Shown in pieces: positions 35,670-44,759 of a stretch of DNA of 64,000 nt. The stretch is taken from assembly GCF_004025535.1 (NCBI RefSeq), contig NZ_QJRG01000049.1, positions 62,001 through 126,000 of the forward strand, read 5' to 3'. The notes under the pieces are model-generated. The model did not search any database and was not told where the DNA came from. It saw only the letters and a program-made list of their open reading frames with translations. Within the stretch, counting starts at the first letter, position 1. Every line of letters begins with the position of its first letter. Source of the DNA: Pseudomonas alkylphenolica. GTDB lineage: Bacteria; Pseudomonadota; Gammaproteobacteria; Pseudomonadales; Pseudomonadaceae. A program made the position numbers and the translations under genes.

Positions 35670-37667
35670 ATGGATAAGCTGCGCACAAAACTGCTCGGGC
35701 TGCCTCGCCGCCAGAAGCGTCTGATCCAGGTCGTGACGGACGTCGTACTGGTGTGGGTTGCACTGTGGATGGCATTCGTCGTGCGCCTGGGAATCGATGA
35801 TCTGGCCAATCCTGTGGTGGATCATACCTGGCTGTTCGTCTGCGCCCCCTTGGTGGCGATACCACTGTTTATCCGATTCGGGCTGTACAGGGCAGTGATG
35901 CGCTATTTCGGCAATGACGCGCTCATCGCGATCATCAAGGCGGTTACGCTGTCGGCACTGATTCTCGGCTTCATCATTTACTGGGCAAGCAACCACCAGA
36001 ACGTCGTTCCACGCTCGATTACGTTCAACTACTGGTGGTTGAGCCTGATCATGGTGGGTGGCCTGCGCCTGGCCATGCGTCAGTATTTCCTTGGCGACTG
36101 GTTCGCTACGGCAGTACAGCATGTGCCCTTTGCCAATCGCGATGATGGTTTGCCGCGAGTCGCCATTTATGGTGCCGGAGCGGCGGGCAATCAGCTCGTT
36201 GCGGCGCTGCGCATGGGCAAGGCCATGCGGCCGGTAGCCTTCATCGATGACGATGCCAGCATCACTGACCGGGTAATCGCCGGGCTGCAGGTTTACCCGC
36301 CTGAGCAGTTGCAACGAATGATCGATGCAACCGGTGCCCAGGAAATTCTGCTGGCTATTCCATCTGTCAGCCGAAGCCGTCGGCGTGAGATTCTCAACCT
36401 GCTTGAGGGTTACCCCCTGCATGTTCGCAGTGTGCCGGGGTTTATGGACCTGGCCAGCGGACGCGTCAAGGTAGATGACATTCAGGAGGTCGATATCGCC
36501 GACCTGCTTGGACGCGATGCGGTGCCTGCGCAGCATGATCTGCTTGAGCGTTGTATTGTCGAGCAGACGGTAATGGTTACAGGTGCTGGCGGTTCGATCG
36601 GTTCGGAGCTGTGTCGGCAGATTCTGGGACAGAAGCCCCGCACGCTGCTGCTTTACGAACACAGTGAGTTCAACCTTTACAGTATCGCCAACGAACTGGA
36701 GCAGCGTATTGCCCGGGAAGGCATGGCTGTACAGTTGATTCCGATACTGGGGTCGGTGCGCGATCAGGCGAAGATGCTCGATATCATGCGGGCATGGCGT
36801 GTCGAAACCGTTTACCACGCGGCGGCCTATAAGCACGTGCCTATGGTCGAGCATAATATTGCCGAGGGCGTGCTCAACAACGTCATCGGTACCTTGCACA
36901 CGGCCCAGGCTGCCCTGCAGGCGGGTGTCGCCAACTTTGTGCTGATTTCAACCGACAAGGCTGTGCGCCCGACCAATGTCATGGGGAGTACCAAGCGGCT
37001 CGCTGAAATGGTGTTGCAGGCGTTGAGTCGCGAATTGGCCCCGGTGCTGGTGGGCGACTCGGGCAACGTTTCACAGGTAAACAAAACCCGTTTTACCATG
37101 GTCCGCTTCGGCAACGTACTGGGTTCCTCGGGCTCGGTCATTCCGTTGTTTCACAAGCAGATCAAGGCGGGTGGCCCGTTGACCGTGACCCATCCCAAGA
37201 TCACCCGCTACTTCATGACCATTCCTGAGGCCGCGCAACTGGTTATTCAGGCGGGGTCGATGGGGCAGGGTGGTGATGTTTTCGTGCTGGACATGGGCGA
37301 GCCGGTCAAGATTATCGAGCTGGCTGAAAAGATGATCCATCTTTCGGGGTTCAGCATTCGCTCGGAGCGTAATCCACTGGGCGATATCGCCATCAATTTC
37401 ACTGGCTTGCGGCCGGGAGAAAAGCTCTATGAGGAGCTGTTGATCGGTGAAAACGTGTTGGCTACCCGTCACCCGATGATCATGAGCGCCAATGAGGACT
37501 ACCTGCCATGGGAGGTTCTGAAGCAGCGTCTGGACGGGTTGATGGCCGCCATCTCGGCCGATGATTTCAACACCGTCCGACAGTTGCTCCGGGACACTGT
37601 AAGTGGCTACTCCCCGGGTGGGGAGATTGTCGACTGGCTTTATCAGCGTCGCCGTCTCGAGCCTTGA
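35670..37667 (+). CDS. wbpM: UDP-GlcNAc C4,6-dehydratase WbpM
   Basis: This 665-residue protein, the same length as P. aeruginosa WbpM, has four N-terminal membrane helices, a first Rossmann-like domain (VAIYGAGAAGNQLV) and the catalytic SDR domain (VTGAGGSIGSELCRQIL). The active-site region STDKAVRPTNVMGSTK carries methionine in place of tyrosine (SMK rather than SYK), as known for this family. It makes the 4-keto-6-deoxy intermediate used by WbpV. ATG 35670 follows CAGAGG; an in-frame start at 35637 is unlikely. Confidence 0.95.
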   Translation: MDKLRTKLLGLPRRQKRLIQVVTDVVLVWVALWMAFVVRLGIDDLANPVVDHTWLFVCAPLVAIPLFIRFGLYRAVMRYFGNDALIAIIKAVTLSALILGFIIYWASNHQNVVPRSITFNYWWLSLIMVGGLRLAMRQYFLGDWFATAVQHVPFANRDDGLPRVAIYGAGAAGNQLVAALRMGKAMRPVAFIDDDASITDRVIAGLQVYPPEQLQRMIDATGAQEILLAIPSVSRSRRREILNLLEGYPLHVRSVPGFMDLASGRVKVDDIQEVDIADLLGRDAVPAQHDLLERCIVEQTVMVTGAGGSIGSELCRQILGQKPRTLLLYEHSEFNLYSIANELEQRIAREGMAVQLIPILGSVRDQAKMLDIMRAWRVETVYHAAAYKHVPMVEHNIAEGVLNNVIGTLHTAQAALQAGVANFVLISTDKAVRPTNVMGSTKRLAEMVLQALSRELAPVLVGDSGNVSQVNKTRFTMVRFGNVLGSSGSVIPLFHKQIKAGGPLTVTHPKITRYFMTIPEAAQLVIQAGSMGQGGDVFVLDMGEPVKIIELAEKMIHLSGFSIRSERNPLGDIAINFTGLRPGEKLYEELLIGENVLATRHPMIMSANEDYLPWEVLKQRLDGLMAAISADDFNTVRQLLRDTVSGYSPGGEIVDWLYQRRRLEP

Positions 37668-37780
37668 GTCTCTGAATCGGCCGGTTACAAGTAAAGAAGG
37701 CGTCGCCCGCAGCGCGGCGCACAACAAATGAAATTCAAACTTTGCCAGGTTTGAACGTGTGCAATAGGAAGATCTGAACA

Positions 37781-38851
37781 ATGACTATCTTGGTAACTGG
37801 CGGTGCTGGTTTCATCGGCGCCAACTTTGTCCTGGACTGGCTCGCGACCAGCGATGAGCCTGTGGTAAACCTCGACAAGCTGACTTACGCTGGCAACCTG
37901 CAGAATCTGAGTAGCCTTGAAGGCGACAAGCGGCACATTTTCGTTCATGGTGATATCGGCGACTCCCAGTTGGTCCAGCGCCTGCTCCGTGAACATCAAC
38001 CGCGCGCGATTCTCAACTTTGCCGCTGAATCGCACGTCGACCGTTCGATTCACGGTCCAGAAGACTTCATCGAGACCAACATTGTCGGTACCTTCCGTTT
38101 GCTCGAAGCCGTCCGCGGCTACTGGAAGGGTCTGGATGAGTCGGCGCGTCAGGCGTTTCGCTTCCTGCATGTGTCCACGGATGAGGTGTACGGCTCGCTC
38201 GTTGCCGATGAGCCGGCGTTTGCCGAGACTCACCAGTACCAGCCAAATAGCCCCTATTCGGCCACCAAGGCGGCAAGCGACCACCTGGTTCGCTCCTATC
38301 ACCATACCTATGGCCTGCCGGTCCTGACCACCAACTGCTCCAACAACTATGGCCCGTATCATTTCCCGGAAAAGCTCATCCCGCTGATGATTGTCAATGC
38401 CCTGGCGGGCAAGCCGTTGCCGATCTACGGTGATGGCCAGCAAATCCGTGACTGGCTGTACGTCAAGGATCACTGCAGTGCCATTCGCCGCGTTCTAGAA
38501 GCCGGCCTGGTGGGTGAGGTCTATAACGTGGGTGGCTGGAATGAAAAGCCCAATGTTGAAATCGTGCAGCGAATTTGCGCATTGCTCGATGAGATGCGCC
38601 CCCGTGCCGATGGCAAGCCTTACACCGACCAGATTACCTACGTCACCGACCGTCCTGGTCATGACCGTCGTTATGCCATCGATGCTCGCAAGCTGGAGCG
38701 CGAACTGGGCTGGACGCCTGCCGAAACCTTCGAGAGCGGCATCCGCAAGACTGTTCAGTGGTACCTGGACAACTGGCAGTGGGTGGAAGGTGTGCAGTCG
38801 GGCAGCTACCGGGAGTGGCTGGACAAGAACTACAGCGGACGCACTGCATGA
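37781..38851 (+). CDS. rmlB: dTDP-glucose 4,6-dehydratase
   Basis: This 356-residue extended SDR has ILVTGGAGFIGANFV, FAAESHVDRSI, HVSTDEVYGSL, SPYSATKAASDHLV and the RmlB-specific NCSNNYGPYHFPEKLIPL. It produces dTDP-4-keto-6-deoxyglucose, the branch point used by both halves of the fused RmlC-FdtA enzyme. It is preceded by AGGAAG about 9 bases from ATG 37781 and followed by rmlD with ATGA overlap. Confidence 0.97.
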   Translation: MTILVTGGAGFIGANFVLDWLATSDEPVVNLDKLTYAGNLQNLSSLEGDKRHIFVHGDIGDSQLVQRLLREHQPRAILNFAAESHVDRSIHGPEDFIETNIVGTFRLLEAVRGYWKGLDESARQAFRFLHVSTDEVYGSLVADEPAFAETHQYQPNSPYSATKAASDHLVRSYHHTYGLPVLTTNCSNNYGPYHFPEKLIPLMIVNALAGKPLPIYGDGQQIRDWLYVKDHCSAIRRVLEAGLVGEVYNVGGWNEKPNVEIVQRICALLDEMRPRADGKPYTDQITYVTDRPGHDRRYAIDARKLERELGWTPAETFESGIRKTVQWYLDNWQWVEGVQSGSYREWLDKNYSGRTA

Positions 38852-39744
38852 AAATCCTGCTGTTGGGCCGGGACGGCCAAGTCGGCTGGGAATTGCAGCG
38901 CAGCCTGGCGCCTTTGGGCCAGGTGCTGGCACTCAATGCGCGTAGCCAGGATTACTGTGGCGACCTCTCCGATCTCCAAGGCCTTCAGGCGACGCTTGAG
39001 CGCTACGCGCCGGATGTCATTGTCAACGCAGCAGCCTACACCGCTGTGGACAAGGCCGAGTCCGAGCCTGAGCAGGCGCACCGCGTCAATGCCGAGGCAG
39101 TGGGCGTCATGGCTCAGGCCGCGGCCCGTTCGGGTGCACTGCTGGTGCATTATTCGACTGACTATGTGTTTCCTGGAGATGGCAGTGCGCCGTGGCAAGA
39201 AGACCAGCCCGTCGGCCCGTTGAACGTCTACGGGCACAGCAAACTGGCTGGGGAGCAGGCTATTTTGGCCTCCGGTTGCAAGCACCTGATTTTCCGCACC
39301 TGCTGGGTTTATGCGGCGCGGGGCAGCAACTTTGCCCGCACCATGCTGCGACTGGCTTGCGAGCGTGAAACGCTGGGTGTCATCGATGATCAGTTCGGTG
39401 CACCGACTGCTGCAGAGCTGATTGCCGATGTCAGCGCTCATGCCATTGTTGCTGTTCGTCGCGATCCTCAACGCGGTGGCTTGTATCATCTGGCGGCAGC
39501 GGGGGAGACCAGCTGGTGTGGTTACGCGCGCTTTGTCCTGGAGCAGGCAGCGGCACTTGGTGTGCCATTGAAAGTGTCCGCCGGACAGGTCCAGGCGCTG
39601 ACCACCGATGCATATCCAACGCCGGCGAAACGCCCGGCCAACTCGCGCCTCAACACGCAAAAACTACAGCAAGCTTTCGCATTGACCCTGCCTGATTGGC
39701 GACAAGGTGTTGCCCGAATGCTGATGGAAATCCATGGGAAATAA
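38848..39744 (+). CDS. rmlD: dTDP-4-dehydrorhamnose reductase
   Basis: This 298-residue SDR has ILLLGRDGQVGWELQ, NAAAYTAVDKAESE, YSTDYVFPGDG, VYGHSKLAGEQ and RTCWVYAARGSNF. It reduces the RmlC product to dTDP-L-rhamnose. ATG 38848 overlaps the rmlB stop; the longer frame from 38758 lies inside rmlB. Its 3' end overlaps or abuts the rmlA start region. Confidence 0.96.
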   Translation: MKILLLGRDGQVGWELQRSLAPLGQVLALNARSQDYCGDLSDLQGLQATLERYAPDVIVNAAAYTAVDKAESEPEQAHRVNAEAVGVMAQAAARSGALLVHYSTDYVFPGDGSAPWQEDQPVGPLNVYGHSKLAGEQAILASGCKHLIFRTCWVYAARGSNFARTMLRLACERETLGVIDDQFGAPTAAELIADVSAHAIVAVRRDPQRGGLYHLAAAGETSWCGYARFVLEQAAALGVPLKVSAGQVQALTTDAYPTPAKRPANSRLNTQKLQQAFALTLPDWRQGVARMLMEIHGK

Positions 39745-39748
39745 GCAC

Positions 39749-40615
39749 ATGAAACGTAAAGGCATCATTCTGGCCGGCGGCTCCGGCACTCGCCTTCACC
39801 CTGCAACACTGGCGATTTCCAAGCAACTGTTGCCGGTTTACGACAAACCGATGATCTACTACCCCTTGACCACGCTGATGCTGGCTGGGATCAGGGACAT
39901 CCTGATCATTTCCACCCCTCAGGACACGCCACGGTTTGAGCAGCTCCTGGGTGATGGCAGTCAGTGGGGCCTGAACATTCAGTACGCGGTGCAGGCTTCG
40001 CCTGACGGTTTGGCGCAAGCGTTCATCATCGGTGAAAGCTTCATTGCCGGGGACCCTTGCGCATTGGTGCTGGGCGACAACATTTACTATGGCCACAACT
40101 TCCACGAACTCCTGGCCAGCGCCATGGTTCGCCAAGAGGGTGCCAGCGTGTTCGCCTATCACGTTCACGACCCTGAGCGTTACGGTGTGGTTGAGTTCGA
40201 CAGCGCCGGCAAAGCCGTCAGCCTTGAAGAGAAGCCCAAGCAACCCAAGTCCAATTATGCTGTCACGGGTTTGTATTTCTATGACAACGACGTGGTTGAT
40301 ATTGCCAAAGAGATCAAGCCATCGCCGCGGGGTGAGCTGGAAATTACCGACGTCAACCGCACCTACCTGGAGCGGGGCAACCTCTCGGTCGAGATCATGG
40401 GACGTGGCTATGCCTGGCTCGATACCGGCACCCATGAGTCCTTGCTCGAGGCAAGCCAGTTTATCGCCACGATCGAGCACCGTCAGGGGCTGAAGGTTGC
40501 CTGCCCGGAAGAACTGGCGTATCGGATGAAATGGATTGATGCCGAACAGTTGGAAAAGTTGGCCGCTCCATTGGCGAAAAATGGATATGGGCAGTACTTG
40601 TTGCGGTTGTTGTAA
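39749..40615 (+). CDS. rmlA: Glucose-1-phosphate thymidylyltransferase
   Basis: This 288-residue nucleotidyltransferase has GIILAGGSGTRLHP, KQLLPVYDKPMIYYPL, LGDNIYYGH and EEKPKQPKSNYAVTGLYFYD. It makes dTDP-glucose, the first step to both dTDP sugars of this cluster. ATG 39749 starts MKRKGIILAGG as in P. aeruginosa RmlA; ATG 39734 would add five residues. The C-terminus ends about five residues earlier than the P. aeruginosa protein as I recall it. No rmlC follows it, unlike the common rmlBDAC order. Confidence 0.95.
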   Translation: MKRKGIILAGGSGTRLHPATLAISKQLLPVYDKPMIYYPLTTLMLAGIRDILIISTPQDTPRFEQLLGDGSQWGLNIQYAVQASPDGLAQAFIIGESFIAGDPCALVLGDNIYYGHNFHELLASAMVRQEGASVFAYHVHDPERYGVVEFDSAGKAVSLEEKPKQPKSNYAVTGLYFYDNDVVDIAKEIKPSPRGELEITDVNRTYLERGNLSVEIMGRGYAWLDTGTHESLLEASQFIATIEHRQGLKVACPEELAYRMKWIDAEQLEKLAAPLAKNGYGQYLLRLL

Positions 40616-40635
40616 GGTCCGATGTGCAGTTGCGT

Positions 40636-40676
40636 AACTGTGACGCGCGCCTCATCTTCGGGAGCGCATCACAGTT
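40636..40676. repeat. Imperfect inverted repeat after rmlA
   Basis: Arms AACTGTGACGCGC (40636-40648) and GCGCATCACAGTT (40664-40676) are complementary except for one position and lie ~20 bases after the rmlA stop. There is no T-run, so intrinsic termination is doubtful. It could be a protein-binding or mRNA 3'-end stabilising element. Confidence 0.5.
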
Positions 40677-40703
40677 ATCGGTTGCAACGCCATTGTTAAA
40701 TGC

Positions 40704-40744
40704 CTGCACCATGTACACGCCGTTGATAGCGGCGCATGGTGCAG
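40704..40744. repeat. Two-tier hairpin in the inter-cluster gap
   Basis: A perfect 10-base outer stem (CTGCACCATG 40704-40713, CATGGTGCAG 40735-40744) encloses a 5-base inner stem (CGCCG 40718-40722, CGGCG 40730-40734) with a 7-base loop and a 4-base bulge. It is more structured than expected by chance and lacks a T-tract. Confidence 0.55.
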
Positions 40745-41097
40745 TTGTCCAGATTCAATCAGGACGTTCAATACGGCAGTGAATGCCGGCACTTCTCTAG
40801 ACAATCCGCAGTTTGCTGCTCTCCACAAGTGGCACAACCACGGCTGGGATAATCAGCCTGCTGTCAGCTGGGTGCAAACCTGTCGCTTCGTCGGCAAGTT
40901 GCCCGATTGTGTGTGGCGCTCCTCACGGTAGCAGCGCAGTTTTATGTTACAGTTCCCACCTTCTCGTTAACCTTAAAAGCGCCTTGAAGCGCCAGCTAGG
41001 CTGGTTTGATTTCTTCCATCCTGACGTGACGCTAGGGTGTCGACTCTGGATTGGCTGACAGCTTCGTCTCAGGCCGAATTTAAAGGACTATCCCCGC

Positions 41098-42543
41098 GTG
41101 AAAATCGTTCCTGTAATTATTTGTGGTGGCTCTGGCTCACGTCTGTGGCCGGTATCTCGTACAGCCCACCCAAAGCCGTTTATCCCCCTCCCGGATGGCA
41201 GCAACCTGATTCGTAAAACGTTTACGCGCGCGCTGAACCTTCCAGGGGTTGATAGTGTTCTGACGGTCACCAACCGGGACCTTTACTTCAAAACTGCAGA
41301 TGAGTACGGCCAGGTAGGCAGCGCTGGCGCCGAGCTCAACTTCGTGCTTGAGCCCTTTGGGCGCAATACCGCAGCGGCCGTAGTCGCAGCGGCCTTTGAG
41401 CTGCTTGAAACGCATGGGCCGGATACGCTGATGCTGGTAATGCCGGCCGACCACCTCATCGAAAAGCAGGAAGCGTTTGCGGTGGCGGTAGATAGCGCCA
41501 TGAAACTCGCGGCCGAGGGCTGGATGGTCACATTCGGGATTACCCCAAAGTATCCTGAAACGGGGTATGGCTATATCCATCGCGACACCAGTCAGGCGCT
41601 GGAGGGTGGTGCCCTGGTAAAACGCTTTGTCGAGAAGCCGGACTTTGAAACGGCACAAGGCTACGTGGACTCGGGAGAGTACCTGTGGAACGCGGGTATT
41701 TTCTGTTTCAAAGCGGCTGATCTGATCCGTGAGATGGAAAGCCATGCCCCGGATGTCACCTCGGCTGTGAAGGCCTGCATGGACGAAAGCAGTGTCATGG
41801 AGGAGGGCGGACGCCGTCGGGCACTCACGCTGAACCCGGATTCTTTCGCCGGCGTTCCGGATATTTCCATTGACCATGCCTTGATGGAGCGCTCCAGCAA
41901 AGTCGCGACGGTTCCCTGCGATATCGGTTGGAGCGATATTGGTTCCTGGACAGCCATGAGTGACCTGGCAGCTTCCGATGAGGCCGGCAACCGCCTGGAC
42001 GGTGAGGTCATGATTCATGGGGCAAGCAACAATTTCGTCCTGAGCAAAGAACGCCTGGCTGCCTTGGTCGGCGTCAAGGACCTCATCGTCATCGACACGC
42101 CAGACGCCATCCTCGTTGCACACAAAGACCATGCGCAGGACGTGAAGCATATTTTTGCGCAGCTCAAATCGCGCAACCATGAAGCGCACAAACTGCACCA
42201 GACCGTTCATCGCCCATGGGGTACCTACACCACGCTTGAAGAAGGCGAGCGCTTCAAGATCAAGCGCATCGTTGTCAAACCTCAAGCCTCGTTGTCGTTG
42301 CAAATGCATCACCACCGCAGTGAGCACTGGATTGTGGTCAGTGGTATGGCCCGGGTGATCAATGGTGAGCGCGAGCTCATGCTTGATACCAATGAATCTA
42401 CGTTCATCCGCGCCGGGCATAAGCACCGACTCGAGAACCCGGGGGTAATTGACCTGGTGATGATCGAAGTTCAGAGCGGTGATTATCTGGGTGAAGATGA
42501 CATTGTTCGTTTTCAGGATGTCTATGGGCGTGTAAGCGGCTAG
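41098..42543 (+). CDS. manC: Mannose-1-phosphate guanylyltransferase / mannose-6-phosphate isomerase
   Basis: This 481-residue type II PMI-GMP enzyme of the AlgA/WbpW class has an N-terminal pyrophosphorylase domain with GGSGSRLWPVSR, FGRNTAAAV, MPADHLI and RFVEKPD. The C-terminal cupin isomerase domain is HRPWGTYTTLEEG with QMHHHRSEHWIVVSG. It supplies GDP-mannose for the gmd/rmd route further along. The start is GTG 41098. It is the first gene of the ABC-transporter-type cluster. Confidence 0.95.
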   Translation: MKIVPVIICGGSGSRLWPVSRTAHPKPFIPLPDGSNLIRKTFTRALNLPGVDSVLTVTNRDLYFKTADEYGQVGSAGAELNFVLEPFGRNTAAAVVAAAFELLETHGPDTLMLVMPADHLIEKQEAFAVAVDSAMKLAAEGWMVTFGITPKYPETGYGYIHRDTSQALEGGALVKRFVEKPDFETAQGYVDSGEYLWNAGIFCFKAADLIREMESHAPDVTSAVKACMDESSVMEEGGRRRALTLNPDSFAGVPDISIDHALMERSSKVATVPCDIGWSDIGSWTAMSDLAASDEAGNRLDGEVMIHGASNNFVLSKERLAALVGVKDLIVIDTPDAILVAHKDHAQDVKHIFAQLKSRNHEAHKLHQTVHRPWGTYTTLEEGERFKIKRIVVKPQASLSLQMHHHRSEHWIVVSGMARVINGERELMLDTNESTFIRAGHKHRLENPGVIDLVMIEVQSGDYLGEDDIVRFQDVYGRVSG

Positions 42544-42603
42544 TCGACGGGTGACAAACTGCCATGTTCACGTCTTGTGGACATGGCCGGTACGGTGGGA
42601 ATA

Positions 42604-43965
42604 ATGAGTATGGATACCTTGAGCTGTTTCAAGGCGTATGATATTCGCGGCAAAGTGCCCGAACAGTTGAATGGTGACATTGCCTACAATATCGGGCGGG
42701 CGTTGGTAGCAGAGCTCAAGGGTGACTGCTACGTCGTAGGCTACGACATGCGGCTGGAAAGCCCGGTCATTGCCAATGCGTTGATTCGGGGCATAACCGA
42801 TGCCGGCGCCGATGTAATCGACATCGGTCTTTGCGGTACGGAAGAAGTGTATTTCGCTACGAGCCATTATCAGGTTTCCGGTGGCGTCATGGTTACAGCC
42901 AGCCATAACCCCAAAGGCTACAACGGGATGAAGCTGGTGCGTCAGGAGTCCCGGCCGATCAGCGGTGATACCGGACTTCATGCCATCAAGGCGCGCATCC
43001 TTGAAGAACGTTTCGGGGCTGTTGGCAGTTCGCCAGGCAAGGTCTCTTCCCGGCCCGATAAAACGGCGTACCTGCAGCATTTGCTGGGCTATGTTGATAT
43101 CGGTGCGCTCAAACCTCTGAAAATTCTGGCCAACCCTGGAAATGGCGCTGCCGGCCCAGTGATTGCGGCCCTTCAAGAATCGTTACCCTTCGAATGGGTT
43201 GTGATCAACGCCGAGCCTGATGGCGAATTTCCTCACGGTGTGCCCAACCCGCTGTTACCTGAAAACCGTGCATTGACCCAAGAGGCTCTGCTTGCGCATG
43301 GGTGCGACCTGGCGCTGGCCTGGGACGGTGATTTTGACCGCTGTTTCTTCTTTGATGGCAATGGCCGTTTCATCGAGGGTTACTACCTGGTTGCGCTGCT
43401 TGCCCAATCGCTCCTGAAGAAAAACCCTGGAAGCAAAATAATCCATGACCCGCGCCTGACCTGGAACACCATCGAGACGGTTCGCAGGGCGGGCGGCGAT
43501 GCAGTTCAGTGCAAAACCGGGCACGCTTTCATCAAAGAACGCATGCGAGCCGAGGATGCGATTTACGGTGGCGAAATGAGCGCTCACCATTACTTCCGTG
43601 AGTTCTTTTACTGCGATAGCGGCATGATTCCCTGGCTGCTGGTGTGTGCCTTGATTAGCGAATCGGGTAACTCCCTGGCGGAGCTGGTAGACGCTTACAT
43701 CGCTCAGTTCCCGTGCAGCGGCGAAATCAATTACCAGGTGACCGATGTTGCCGGGACGGTCAAACGTATTCGCGAACATTTCTCAGCCACTGCGCTGGGC
43801 ATTGATGAGACGGACGGCGTAAGTATCGAGTTTGCACAGTGGCGTTTGAACGTCCGGGGTTCAAATACCGAACCGCTACTGCGTCTGAACATCGAGACGC
43901 GGGCCGATGAGTCCTTGCTGCAGCGGAAAATTTTTGAGCTGGAAACGCTCATACTGGAGTGCTGA
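42604..43965 (+). CDS. manB: Phosphomannomutase
   Basis: This ~453-residue alpha-D-phosphohexomutase has the catalytic phosphoserine loop TASHNPKGYNGMK, the metal loop DGDFDRCFFFDG, the sugar-specificity loop GEMSAHHYF and the phosphate-binding RGSNTEPLLRLN. It converts mannose-6-P to mannose-1-P for ManC. ATG 42604 is chosen because GGTGGGA lies just upstream; an in-frame start at 42577 is less likely. Its stop overlaps the wzm ATG (TGATG). Confidence 0.93.
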   Translation: MSMDTLSCFKAYDIRGKVPEQLNGDIAYNIGRALVAELKGDCYVVGYDMRLESPVIANALIRGITDAGADVIDIGLCGTEEVYFATSHYQVSGGVMVTASHNPKGYNGMKLVRQESRPISGDTGLHAIKARILEERFGAVGSSPGKVSSRPDKTAYLQHLLGYVDIGALKPLKILANPGNGAAGPVIAALQESLPFEWVVINAEPDGEFPHGVPNPLLPENRALTQEALLAHGCDLALAWDGDFDRCFFFDGNGRFIEGYYLVALLAQSLLKKNPGSKIIHDPRLTWNTIETVRRAGGDAVQCKTGHAFIKERMRAEDAIYGGEMSAHHYFREFFYCDSGMIPWLLVCALISESGNSLAELVDAYIAQFPCSGEINYQVTDVAGTVKRIREHFSATALGIDETDGVSIEFAQWRLNVRGSNTEPLLRLNIETRADESLLQRKIFELETLILEC

Positions 43966-44759
43966 TGTTTGCATTACTCAGGAGCCTGATCAGGTACCGG
44001 GGCTTCGTTTTCTCTTCGATTCGCAATGAGTTTGTTGCGCGATTTGCCCGTAGCCGTCTGGGCGGGCTGTGGATGATCATCCATCCATTGGCTCAGGTCG
44101 CCATCTTTGCCCTGGTGCTGTCCAGTGTCCTTGCTGCCAAATTGCCGGGCATCGATAACAAGTATGTTTATGCCTTGTACCTGATGTCCGGCATTCTCGC
44201 CTGGAGTCTCTTTGCTGAAGTGATAGGCCGTTGCCTGACACTCTTCATCGAGAAGGGCAACTTGATGAAGAAAATAAGTTTTCCGCGAATCACATTGCCC
44301 GCCATTGTCGTGGGCTCCAGCCTTTTGAACTATGTTCTACTGTTTCTTGCGCTGTTGCTGGTGTTCGCGATACTCGGCCACCGCTCCAGTCTGGCGGTGG
44401 TGTGGTTGCTGCCCTTGACGGTTGTCCTGCTCGCATTGTCACTGGGTATCGGCCTGGTGCTGGGTGTGCTGAATGTGTTTGTTCGCGATGTCGGCCAGGT
44501 GGTACCTATCGTTCTCCAGGCGTGGTTCTGGTTCACGCCAATTGCCTACCCGGTGACCATTATCCCGGAGCAATTCAAATCGCTGGTGGTGTTCAACCCC
44601 ATGTATTCCATCGTCACGGCCTATCATGACGTTCTGGTGTACGGGAAGGCACCCGAACCCCAGCAACTGGCGATCATCACCGCCCTGTCGGTCGGGTTGC
44701 TGTTGCTTGGCCTGTTCCTGTTTCGTCGTGCGTCTGCAGAAATGGTGGACGCCCTATGA
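43965..44759 (+). CDS. wzm: O-antigen ABC transporter permease
   Basis: This ~264-residue ABC-2-type integral membrane protein has six helices and the family motif RFARSRLGGLWMIIHPLAQ near the N-terminus, plus FVRDVGQVVPIVLQAWFWFTPIAYP. It exports a finished polysaccharide chain across the inner membrane. It is coupled to manB upstream and to wzt by ATGA overlap. Confidence 0.95.
   Translation: MFALLRSLIRYRGFVFSSIRNEFVARFARSRLGGLWMIIHPLAQVAIFALVLSSVLAAKLPGIDNKYVYALYLMSGILAWSLFAEVIGRCLTLFIEKGNLMKKISFPRITLPAIVVGSSLLNYVLLFLALLLVFAILGHRSSLAVVWLLPLTVVLLALSLGIGLVLGVLNVFVRDVGQVVPIVLQAWFWFTPIAYPVTIIPEQFKSLVVFNPMYSIVTAYHDVLVYGKAPEPQQLAIITALSVGLLLLGLFLFRRASAEMVDAL

Larger units (their letters stand above)
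40616..41097. other. Gene-free gap between the two polysaccharide clusters
   Basis: These 482 bases contain no convincing ORF on either strand. They contain two inverted repeats (listed separately). The rest shows no recognisable transposase remnant or RNA gene. The stretch before 41098 presumably contains the manC promoter, but no clear sigma-70 pair is evident. Confidence 0.5.

Noticed and set aside
40652..40837. 61-codon minus-strand ORF in the inter-cluster gap as a transposase remnant
   Set aside because: No transposase motif, catalytic DDE spacing or terminal repeats can be seen; the inverted repeats there do not frame it.
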